Position numbers and translations under genes: made by a program. Below are positions 1-6,012 of a DNA stretch of 9,354 nucleotides, in pieces. Below the pieces are notes generated by a model. It saw nothing but the letters and a program-made list of their open reading frames with translations, was not told where the DNA came from and ran no database searches. This stretch comes from Deltaproteobacteria bacterium (GTDB lineage Bacteria; Desulfobacterota; Deferrimicrobia; Deferrimicrobiales; Deferrimicrobiaceae). Positions within the stretch are counted from its first letter, which is position 1. Every line of letters starts with the position of its first letter. The DNA is taken from NCBI GenBank assembly GCA_003513855.1, contig DOTC01000187.1, positions 1 to 9,354 on the forward strand, in the 5' to 3' direction.

Positions 1-510
1 TTCCGGGAAGACCTCTACTACCGGCTGAACGTCATCCGGATCCACGTACCCCCGCTGAGGGAGCGGAGGGAGGACGTCCCCCTCCTGGCGGAGCATTTCC
101 TGGCGAGCTTCCGGAGGAAATTCCGGAAAGGGGAAATGCGGTTTTCCCCGGAGGCCATGGAGACACTGGCGGGGCACGACTGGCGCGGCAACGTCCGGGA
201 GCTCGAGAACGTGATCGAACGGTGCGTCCTCCTCGGCGGGGAAGGGGAGATCTCGCGGGAACAGCTGGTTTCGATCTGGGAAGGGGGAGCGGCCGGGGAG
301 AGGGTGGCGGACCGTTCTCCGCGGGTGGTCATCCGCGTCCCCGTTCCGCTTGCGAACCCGGACCTGAAAAACGCCGTCAAGGAGATGGAGCGGCAGCTGA
401 TCCGTCTGGCTCTGGAACGGACCGGGGGAAGCCGTCCGAAAGCTGCGGAATTGCTGGGGATCAGCCATCCCGCCCTCCTTTACAAGGCAAAAGAGTATGG
501 AATCAATTGA
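1..510 (+). CDS. Sigma-54-dependent transcriptional activator, NtrC family (5'-truncated; C-terminal part)
   Basis: The frame is open from base 1, so only the last 169 residues are seen. Residues 1-35 contain FREDLYYRLNV and PPLRERREDVPLL, which are hallmarks of the sigma-54 AAA+ activator domain just after the GAFTGA loop. GNVRELENVIERC at about residues 64-76 is the sensor II region. A variable linker (about 85-115) leads to a Fis-type helix-turn-helix, with KAAELLGIS followed by LYKAKEYGI at the C-terminus. The family uses ATP to remodel RNA polymerase-sigma-54 at enhancer-dependent promoters. Walker A, Walker B and GAFTGA lie upstream of the window, as would any receiver or sensor domain, so the input signal is unknown. 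It could be PilR-like given its neighbours, but nothing visible proves that. It ends at TGA 508-510 without a clear GC-rich terminator behind it. Confidence 0.95.
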   Translation, partial: FREDLYYRLNVIRIHVPPLRERREDVPLLAEHFLASFRRKFRKGEMRFSPEAMETLAGHDWRGNVRELENVIERCVLLGGEGEISREQLVSIWEGGAAGERVADRSPRVVIRVPVPLANPDLKNAVKEMERQLIRLALERTGGSRPKAAELLGISHPALLYKAKEYGIN

Positions 511-512
511 TT
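501..512. repeat. 12-bp perfect palindrome over the activator stop codon
   Basis: AATCAATTGATT reads the same on both strands and covers the TGA stop of the upstream gene. It sits just before a second, larger palindrome at 514-539. It may be one half of a composite regulatory site or chance in AT-rich DNA. No known operator is recognised. Confidence 0.3.
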
Positions 513-513
513 G

Positions 514-539
514 TAATTTAGCATAATTATATTAAATTA
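514..539. promoter_or_regulatory. 26-bp AT-rich imperfect palindrome upstream of the pil promoter (possible operator or weak terminator)
   Basis: The arms TAATTTA (514-520) and TAAATTA (533-539) are exact inverted repeats. They are centred on the same point as the inner palindrome ATAATTAT (523-530). Only the pairs 521/532 and 522/531 break the symmetry, giving 22 of 26 bases in dyad symmetry. The centre lies about 35 bp upstream of the TTGACA at 559. Such placement suits an activator or repressor site, possibly for the XRE protein encoded next. The lack of GC pairs and of a U-tract argues against a strong intrinsic terminator for the upstream gene. Its role as an operator is inference. Confidence 0.4.
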
Positions 540-558
540 ACGTTCACTTAAAAATCCC

Positions 559-586
559 TTGACATTAATTTTAGGAAATGTACCAT
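559..586 (+). promoter_or_regulatory. Sigma-70-type promoter for the xre-pilMNOPQ operon
   Basis: A perfect -35 hexamer TTGACA (559-564) is followed by a 16-bp spacer and a -10-like TACCAT (581-586, 4 of 6 consensus bases). It lies in a stretch of about 23% GC (511-600), in strong contrast with the GC-rich genes around it. Transcription would start near 593, giving a leader of about 57 bases before the ATG at 650. No sigma-54 -24/-12 pair with correct spacing was found here. Confidence 0.6.
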
Positions 587-619
587 TTGCATAGATTTTG
601 GTTCGATCCGTCATATTCC

Positions 620-636
620 GGTCGGGCCGCACGACC
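620..636 (+). promoter_or_regulatory. Small leader hairpin next to the ribosome binding site of the xre-like gene
   Basis: GGTCG (620-624) can pair with CGACC (632-636) across a 7-base loop, within the predicted 5' untranslated leader. The stem ends directly against the Shine-Dalgarno AAAGGGG (637-643). The structure could modulate ribosome access, but a 5-bp stem is short and may be chance. Confidence 0.25.
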
Positions 637-649
637 AAAGGGGTTCAGC

Positions 650-880
650 ATGAAGGCGGAGAAACTGAGGGATAAAGTCGAGACGAACAACGTCCGAAAG
701 ATTAGGGAAGGTCTCCTGATGAGCAAGGCGGAGCTGGCGCGGCGCGCCGGTCTGTCGGTGCTGACGATCGACCGGGTGGAGAAGGGGATGACGTGCCGGA
801 TGGACACCAAGAGGAAGATCATCCTGTCCCTCGGACTGCAGCTGTCGGACAGGGACAAGGTCTTCAGCAAACAAGACTGA
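650..880 (+). CDS. Small XRE/Cro-CI-type helix-turn-helix regulator (76 aa)
   Basis: This is a single-domain DNA-binding protein. An HTH_3-like fold spans about residues 15-66. The helix-turn-helix is at 24-46 (MSKAELARRAGLS, then LTIDRVEKG), and a further helix contains KRKIILSLGL. There is no sensor, dimerisation or membrane domain. The ATG at 650 is chosen because AAAGGGG (637-643) sits 6 bases upstream. The in-frame ATG at 578 lies upstream of the likely transcription start and would prepend a non-conserved stretch. The gene is first in the pil operon, 16 bases before pilM. From that position it plausibly regulates its own promoter and the pil genes, perhaps through the palindromes at 501-539. 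That role is inferred, and the target is not visible in the protein. Confidence 0.85.
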   Translation: MKAEKLRDKVETNNVRKIREGLLMSKAELARRAGLSVLTIDRVEKGMTCRMDTKRKIILSLGLQLSDRDKVFSKQD

Positions 881-896
881 CGGGACGGGTGGGGCC

Positions 897-1958
897 ATGG
901 GGCTACTGGGATCGAAGGAGTTGATCGGGCTGGACATCGGGTCGAGCGCCATCAAGCTTGCCCACGTCAAGCCGGTGGGCGTGGAGTTCCGGGTGAGGAA
1001 GTTCGGGGTCTTTCCCCTTCCGCCGGACGCGATCGTGGACGGGGCCATCATGGACCACGTTTCGGTGATCGAGGGGATCAAGACCGCGCTGCGCGAGCTC
1101 AAGGTGAAAGAGAAGGAGGTCGCCACCTCGCTCTCCGGCCACTCCGTGATCATCAAGAAGGTGGTTCTCCCCACGACCACCCCGGAGGAGCTGGAGGAGT
1201 CGATCCAGTGGGAGGTGGAGCAGTACATCCCCTTCGACATCAAGGACGTCAAGATCGACTTCCAGGTGATCGGGCCGCTGAAAGAGGACCCGTCCAACAT
1301 GGACGTCCTTCTCGTCGCCGTGAAGTCCGACCTCGTCAACGACTACGTCTCCGTGATCCGGGACGCGGGTCTCACCCCCACGATCGTCGACATCGACTCC
1401 ATCGCGACGGGAAATGCCTTCGAGCTCTGCCACCCGGTGTCCGACGAGCAGGTTCCGATGGTCGTCAACGTGGGAGCCTCGTTCATAAACATCAACATCC
1501 TCCACACGGGGATCCCCCTGTTCACGCGTGATGTTCCGATGGGCGGGGGCATGTACACGTCGGAGATCCAGAAGCAGCTCGCGGTGAGCTTCGAGACGGC
1601 CGAGGAGCTCAAGACCGGGAAGAAGGATGCGGGGGAACGGGCGGAAAAGATCACGGAGATCAATAGGACGGTGTCGAACCTCCTCTCCACGGAAGTCCAG
1701 CGGTCCTACAACTTCTTCTCGGCGACGTACCCCGACCGTCTGGTGACCAAGCTGTACCTCACCGGCGGCGCGGCGAAATCCGCGTTCCTCAAGGAGATGC
1801 TCGCCGACAAGGTCGGGGTGGACGTGGAGCTGTTCGACCCGTTCGAGGGGATCGCGGTGGAGGAAGGTTCGGTGGACCCGGGCATGACCTCCCGTTTCAA
1901 CACCGCCGCCACGGTCGCCATCGGGCTTGCGCTGCGGAACCAGGAGGATCGGCGATGA
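897..1958 (+). CDS. pilM: Type IV pilus assembly protein PilM (actin-like ATPase)
   Basis: PilM is a cytoplasmic actin/FtsA-like protein that binds nucleotide and the N-terminal tail of PilN, anchoring the pilus alignment complex to the inner membrane. The 353-aa length is normal for the family. The phosphate-1 loop LDIGSSAIK is at residues 12-20. The second phosphate loop lies in the VNVGASFININI stretch near residue 191. The nucleotide-binding LTGGAAKS is at 288-295. An SHS2-like insertion follows the first strand block and includes EESIQWEVEQYIPFDI. The ATG at 897 is preceded by a G-rich ribosome site (about 888-894) and gives the expected short MGLLGSKE leader before the first beta strand. 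It is the first structural pil gene, and its stop overlaps the pilN start. Confidence 0.97.
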   Translation: MGLLGSKELIGLDIGSSAIKLAHVKPVGVEFRVRKFGVFPLPPDAIVDGAIMDHVSVIEGIKTALRELKVKEKEVATSLSGHSVIIKKVVLPTTTPEELEESIQWEVEQYIPFDIKDVKIDFQVIGPLKEDPSNMDVLLVAVKSDLVNDYVSVIRDAGLTPTIVDIDSIATGNAFELCHPVSDEQVPMVVNVGASFININILHTGIPLFTRDVPMGGGMYTSEIQKQLAVSFETAEELKTGKKDAGERAEKITEINRTVSNLLSTEVQRSYNFFSATYPDRLVTKLYLTGGAAKSAFLKEMLADKVGVDVELFDPFEGIAVEEGSVDPGMTSRFNTAATVAIGLALRNQEDRR

Positions 1959-2491
1959 TCCGGATAAACCTGATCCGGGGGAAGCGGAAAAAGAGGAAAG
2001 AGTTCAACGTGGACGTGCTCCACGTCCTGCTCCCGATTCTGGTGATCGCGGGCGTCCTGCTGTTCCACCGCTCGGTCACCGGGAGAATCGGAGATCTCAA
2101 CGCCGGAATCGGCAAAGCCCAGGCCGAGGTCGCACGGCTGAAGAAGGAGATCGGGGAGGTGGAGAACTTCAAGGCCCGGAAGGCCGAGCTGCAGCAGAAG
2201 GTGGACGTGATCTCGAGCCTTCAGCAGGCAAGGAAAGGGCCGGTGAAGACCTTCGAGGCGCTGTCGGCCTCGATTCCCGAGAAATGCTGGATCGACAAAC
2301 TCTCCCTCAAGGGAAACCAGGTAGAGCTCGGCGGTGTCGCCATCAACAACTACACGATCGCGAATTTCATGACGGCGCTCGGGCAGAGCGGGAGCTTCCG
2401 CAACGTGGTGCTCGGATCGGCGGAACAGACGACGGTTGCGAAAGTGAAAATGGTGAAGTTCAGCCTGACCTTCCACATGGTGCAGAATTGA
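1955..2491 (+). CDS. pilN: Type IV pilus assembly protein PilN
   Basis: PilN is an inner-membrane bitopic protein of the PilMNOP alignment complex. The 178-aa product opens with MIRINLI, the conserved cytoplasmic motif that docks into PilM. A basic stretch (RGKRKKRK, residues 8-15) gives cytoplasmic retention, followed by one transmembrane helix at about 21-38. A coiled coil (about 48-85) and a periplasmic ferredoxin-like domain complete the protein. The ATG overlaps the pilM stop as ATGA, with AGGAGG at 1942-1947 placed 7 bases upstream. This is strong evidence for the start and for translational coupling with pilM. The periplasmic region is expected to form a heterodimer with PilO. Confidence 0.95.
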   Translation: MIRINLIRGKRKKRKEFNVDVLHVLLPILVIAGVLLFHRSVTGRIGDLNAGIGKAQAEVARLKKEIGEVENFKARKAELQQKVDVISSLQQARKGPVKTFEALSASIPEKCWIDKLSLKGNQVELGGVAINNYTIANFMTALGQSGSFRNVVLGSAEQTTVAKVKMVKFSLTFHMVQN

Positions 2492-2522
2492 GGGCGCAAA
2501 AGGCGCAGGGAAAGGAACCGCG

Positions 2523-3131
2523 ATGGCTCTCAAGCTAGGGGATCTTTCGAAAATTCCCCCGAAACAGAAGGTCTTCCTCACGGTCCTGGTTTGCCTTCTG
2601 GTGTGCGTGGGGTACTACTACCTCTACTACAAGGCGGCCTCCCAGCAAATCGTCATCCTGGAGACCAAGCTCGCGGAGCTCGAGAGCAAGATCAAGGAGC
2701 AGGAGGTGATCGCGAAGAACCTCCCCTCCTTCCAGGCCGAGGTGAGACGACTCGAGGAGCAGCTGGGTCTTCTGCTCGACCAGCTTCCCAATTCCGCGGA
2801 GATCCCCAGTCTCCTGAAGAACGTCTCGGACCTTGGCAGGGAATCCGGGCTCGAGTTCCTGAAGTTCGCCCCCCGCGGGGAAGTCAGCAAAGGATTCTAT
2901 GCCGAGATTCCGGTCGCCATAACCGTGAACGGCGAATACCACGGCTTCGCCCTGTTCGCCGACAAGGTCAGCCATCTCCCGCGCATCGTGAACCTGTCCG
3001 ACATCGTCTTTTCCAGCCCCAAGCCCTTGGGGGACGACCGGATGCAGGTGAACGTGAGTTGCACGGCCACGACATTCCGGTTCCTGGATCAGGAGGGCGG
3101 AGGCAAAGGCGGGAAAGGGGGCGCCCGATGA
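2523..3131 (+). CDS. pilO: Type IV pilus assembly protein PilO
   Basis: PilO is the inner-membrane partner of PilN and helps position PilP and the secretin. The 202-aa protein has a short cytoplasmic tail, one transmembrane helix (about 17-35, rich in V, L, C and Y) and a heptad-rich coiled coil at about 40-85. A periplasmic ferredoxin-like domain covers about 95-190. The ATG follows an AAGGA site at 2512-2516 with 6-base spacing. The gene lies 31 bases after pilN, the only non-overlapping junction inside pilMNOPQ. The C-terminus is an odd Gly/Lys tail (GGGKGGKGGAR). It is encoded by the purine-rich bases that also supply the ribosome site of pilP, so it may be a by-product of that signal rather than a functional segment. 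Confidence 0.94.
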   Translation: MALKLGDLSKIPPKQKVFLTVLVCLLVCVGYYYLYYKAASQQIVILETKLAELESKIKEQEVIAKNLPSFQAEVRRLEEQLGLLLDQLPNSAEIPSLLKNVSDLGRESGLEFLKFAPRGEVSKGFYAEIPVAITVNGEYHGFALFADKVSHLPRIVNLSDIVFSSPKPLGDDRMQVNVSCTATTFRFLDQEGGGKGGKGGAR

Positions 3132-3673
3132 TGCACACCGATCACCGCCATCTGCGGATCGTTCTGGCGGCGGCACTCCTGCTCGCGCTTGCGGTCAGCG
3201 GGTGCGGGGCGGAAAAACCGGCTCCCGCCCCTGTGGTGAAAAAGACCATGCCGAAAGAGGCTGCCAAGGCGGCGGAAGCCGCTCATCCCGCAGCAGTCAC
3301 TGTGAAGACGCCTCCCACGGTATCGATCTACAACCCGGCGGGGAAGAGGGATCCCTTCGTCGCCTTCCTCAAGGTGGAAAGGAAGGGACCCAGCCCCGAC
3401 CTCGGCTCCCTGCCCCCGCTGCAGAGGTACGAGCTCGGAGAGCTTCGCTTCGTCGGCGTCATCTGGGGGCCGGCCGTGACACGGGCCCTTGTGGAGGATG
3501 CCGAGGGGAAGGGGTACACGGTTTCGGTGGGGATGAAAATCGGACGGAACGACGGCGTCGTCACGCGGATCACGAACAAGGAGATCTTCATCAGGGAAGA
3601 GTTCCGGGATTACTCGGGGTCGAAGGTCAGGCGCGACAGTTCCCTGAAGCTACAGACCGGAGGAGGGAAATGA
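3128..3673 (+). CDS. pilP: Type IV pilus assembly lipoprotein PilP
   Basis: PilP is a lipid-anchored periplasmic protein that connects the PilN-PilO dimer to the N-terminal domains of PilQ. The 181-aa product begins with a signal peptide (hydrophobic core about 9-23) ending in lipobox VSGC, giving a lipidated Cys at residue 26. A flexible Ala/Pro/Lys linker (about 27-64) follows. The compact PilP beta domain runs from about 66 to 178, starting at IYNPAGKRDPF and including LGELRFVGVIWG and YTVSVGMKIGRNDGVV. The start ATG overlaps the pilO stop as ATGA. A second ATG at 3131 is equally possible and changes only one residue. A G-rich site (3114-3120) precedes it. Confidence 0.95.
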   Translation: MMHTDHRHLRIVLAAALLLALAVSGCGAEKPAPAPVVKKTMPKEAAKAAEAAHPAAVTVKTPPTVSIYNPAGKRDPFVAFLKVERKGPSPDLGSLPPLQRYELGELRFVGVIWGPAVTRALVEDAEGKGYTVSVGMKIGRNDGVVTRITNKEIFIREEFRDYSGSKVRRDSSLKLQTGGGK

Positions 3674-5928
3674 TGAGGAACCGGTTACGGCCAACGGGCC
3701 GATATCCCTGGCGAACCCAGGTCTGGCTGGCAGCCGCCGCGCTTCTTTCCGCGATGGTGGCCGTTCCGGCCCTCGTCCAGGCTGCGGCGGATGCTCCGTC
3801 GGCCGCTTCCGGGGGACGGATCGAGCAGGTCGTCGTTTCGAAAACGCCCCATTACACCAACATCGAGGCGACGGTTTCGGGAAAGATCGAGAACTACAAC
3901 TCGTTCAAGCTCAACGACCCGTTCCGCATCGTGGTCGACATCTGGGGGGTCACGCAGAACGGGGCGGGCTCGGAAGTCCCGGCGGGGACGCCCCAGGTGA
4001 AGTCGGTCAGGCTCTCGCAGCAGGGAGACAAGCTGCGGATGATGGTGGAGACCCCCGACGATGTCCCCTTGCCGTTCCTCGTCACCACCGAGGGGAACCG
4101 GCTTGTTCTGTCGGTCGGCGGCGGCCAGGAGGAAAAGGTCACGAGCCTCGACCGCCCGGACGCCGCGAAGGAACCCGCAAAAGGGAAAACCGTCTTGGGG
4201 ATCGATCTCGAGGATCTGCCGGAGACGTCGAACGTCGTCGTCACGACGTCGGGCGGCCTCTCCCACAAGGTCGTCGAGGGAGCGGACAGCGTGAAGCTCG
4301 TCTTCCCCGGCGCGTCCGCGGACAAGGGGTTGCTGCGGGAGATGGATGCACGGAAGTTCGATATCCCCATCCGGATGGTGCGCCCTGCTGCCGGCAGGAA
4401 GGGGATCGAAGTGGCTGTCGTCTTCGCCCCCGGCTCACGCTATACCATCGAGGAGCGGGATAACGCGGTCATCGTCGCTTTCCCGAAAGCGGGCGGAGGC
4501 GGGGCGTCCACCGTGGTGGCGGAGCTGAAACCGAGAACGGAGCCCTCGCCGACCGCCTTTGCGATGCGCGACCAGAAACCTTCCGGCGCGCCCGCGAAGT
4601 GGGGATTCGTCACCCACGCGTCGGAAACCAAAGGGCAATACGTCGGGCAGAGGATCTCCCTGGACTTCAAGGACGCCGACCTGGCCAACGTCTTCCGGAT
4701 CATCGCCGAGGTCAGCAACCTGAACATCATCACGACGGACGACGTGAAGGGAAAGGTCTCCGTAAGGCTCATCAACGTCCCGTGGGACCAGGCCCTGGAC
4801 ATCGTCCTGAAAGCGAAGGCTCTCGGCGCCACCCAGGAGGGGAACGTGCTCCGCATCGCCCCCCTTTCAACGCTTCGGGCCGAGGACAAGGCCCGCCTCG
4901 ACGCCATGAAGGAGGTGGAGAAGCTCCAGGCGTCTTTGGAGGGCGTGATCGAGACGATCCCGGTCAACTACAGCAAGGCGTCCGATCTGCAGGGGAAGGT
5001 CAAGGATCTCCTCTCCGAGGGAGGGAAGATCCAGATCGACGACCGGACCAACACGATCATCGTGCGGGACCTCCGCAAGAACGTGGAGGACGTCAAGGCG
5101 CTGGTCGCGACCCTGGACACCGCCACTCCCCAGGTCCTCATCGAGGCGCGGATCGTCGAGGTCGACACCTCCTTCACGAGGGAGCTCGGCGTGCAGTGGG
5201 GCGGGTCGTACACGAGCGACGGGAGCACGACGGTGGGGGTCACGGGCATCCAGGACTCCTCCGGCGGCAGCAATGCGGGGCAGACCCTTTCCAACCAGAC
5301 CCCCTACACGGCCGGCGGGGTACCCGTGAACTACGCGGTGAACCTCCCCGCGAGCGTGGGGCTCGGCTCCGGCGGCGGGATCGCCCTGGGTATCCTCAGG
5401 GATAACCTCCGTCTCGACCTGTCCCTGTCGGCCCTGGAGGCTTCCGGGAAAGGAAAGGTGGTCTCCTCGCCCAAGGTCGTCACGATCGACAACAAGGAGG
5501 CCCTGATCGAGCAGGGGACGCAGATCCCGTACTCGACCGTATCCGCTTCCGGAACGAACACCCAGTTCGTGGATGCGACCCTGAGCCTCAAGGTGACGCC
5601 CCACATCACTCCCGAGGGAAGCATCATCATGAAGCTCGAGGCGAAGAACGATTCTCAGGGGGAAACGGGGGCGACGGGGCAGCCCGCCATCAACAAGAAA
5701 AAGGCGACCACGGAGGTCCTGGTGCGCGACGGGGAGACCGCGGTGATCGGAGGGATTCTGCAGGTGACGCGGAAGGAGGACGAGCAGGCGGTTCCGTGGC
5801 TTTCCCGGATCCCGGTTCTCGGGTTCTTCTTCAAGAATACCCTGACGCAGTCGACCAACAGGGAATTGCTGATCTTCATAACGCCGAAAATTCTCAAACC
5901 GGAGGCCGTGCAGGCCAGGTCGTACTGA
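3670..5928 (+). CDS. pilQ: Type IV pilus secretin PilQ
   Basis: PilQ is the outer-membrane secretin that forms the gated channel for the pilus fibre. The 752-aa precursor has a Sec signal peptide (about 1-40, ending near VQAAA). A first AMIN domain spans about 50-145 (IEQVVVSK, FRIVVDIWG) and binds peptidoglycan. A second AMIN-like beta domain lies at about 170-285. The STN/N0 domain is at about 325-400 (ISLDFKDADLANVFRIIAE). The N1 secretin_N domain is at about 428-485. The secretin beta-barrel domain covers about 487-745, with VLIEARIVEVD, VSSPKVVTIDN and the closing GGILQVTRKEDE and IPVLGFFFKNT motifs. The start codon overlaps the pilP stop (ATGA). GGAGGAGGG at 3659-3667 could also serve the ATG at 3673, which gives one residue less. 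A terminator follows at 5952. Confidence 0.97.
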   Translation: MMRNRLRPTGRYPWRTQVWLAAAALLSAMVAVPALVQAAADAPSAASGGRIEQVVVSKTPHYTNIEATVSGKIENYNSFKLNDPFRIVVDIWGVTQNGAGSEVPAGTPQVKSVRLSQQGDKLRMMVETPDDVPLPFLVTTEGNRLVLSVGGGQEEKVTSLDRPDAAKEPAKGKTVLGIDLEDLPETSNVVVTTSGGLSHKVVEGADSVKLVFPGASADKGLLREMDARKFDIPIRMVRPAAGRKGIEVAVVFAPGSRYTIEERDNAVIVAFPKAGGGGASTVVAELKPRTEPSPTAFAMRDQKPSGAPAKWGFVTHASETKGQYVGQRISLDFKDADLANVFRIIAEVSNLNIITTDDVKGKVSVRLINVPWDQALDIVLKAKALGATQEGNVLRIAPLSTLRAEDKARLDAMKEVEKLQASLEGVIETIPVNYSKASDLQGKVKDLLSEGGKIQIDDRTNTIIVRDLRKNVEDVKALVATLDTATPQVLIEARIVEVDTSFTRELGVQWGGSYTSDGSTTVGVTGIQDSSGGSNAGQTLSNQTPYTAGGVPVNYAVNLPASVGLGSGGGIALGILRDNLRLDLSLSALEASGKGKVVSSPKVVTIDNKEALIEQGTQIPYSTVSASGTNTQFVDATLSLKVTPHITPEGSIIMKLEAKNDSQGETGATGQPAINKKKATTEVLVRDGETAVIGGILQVTRKEDEQAVPWLSRIPVLGFFFKNTLTQSTNRELLIFITPKILKPEAVQARSY

Positions 5929-5951
5929 TTCCGCGCACGGTTCGTCGATTG

Positions 5952-5992
5952 CGGAGCACCTGGTCGTAAGAGGCCGGTGCTCCGTTTTATTT
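5952..5992 (+). terminator. Intrinsic terminator after pilQ, possible attenuator for the aro genes
   Basis: CGGAGCACC (5952-5960) pairs perfectly with GGTGCTCCG (5976-5984). An inner four-pair helix (5962-5965 with 5972-5975, one G-U) closes a 6-base loop. TTTTATTT (5985-5992) supplies the U-tract. This is a classic Rho-independent terminator at the end of the pil operon. The aroC start codon is only 20 bases beyond the tract, leaving no room for a separate aroC promoter downstream of it. Confidence 0.9.
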
Positions 5993-5997
5993 CCTGC

Positions 5998-6002
5998 GGA
6001 GG
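5998..6002 (+). promoter_or_regulatory. Ribosome binding site that fixes the TTG start of aroC
   Basis: GGAGG lies 10 bases before TTG 6013. No ATG or GTG in the aroC frame fits this site. The only in-frame upstream alternative, GTG at 5977, is inside the terminator stem. The spacing is slightly long, suggesting modest initiation. Confidence 0.7.
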
Positions 6003-6012
6003 TGCTGGGGAG

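Noticed and set aside
574..590. Possible sigma-54 -24/-12 promoter (GG then TTGC)
   Set aside because: There are 13 bases between GG (574-575) and GC (589-590) instead of the required 10, and the -24 element is not otherwise matched.
578..649. Upstream ATG at 578 as start of the xre-like gene
   Set aside because: It lies at the -10 region and upstream of the expected transcription start. The added residues are not helix-turn-helix-like, whereas ATG 650 has a well-spaced AAAGGGG.
3202..3669. Extended N-terminus for pilQ from ATG 3202
   Set aside because: This part overlaps pilP in another frame and reads as Arg/Gly-rich noise. The signal peptide begins at the ATG at 3670.
5977..6012. GTG 5977 as the start of aroC
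   Set aside because: The codon is inside the 3' arm of the terminator stem and has no ribosome site. TTG 6013 gives the family-typical N-terminus.
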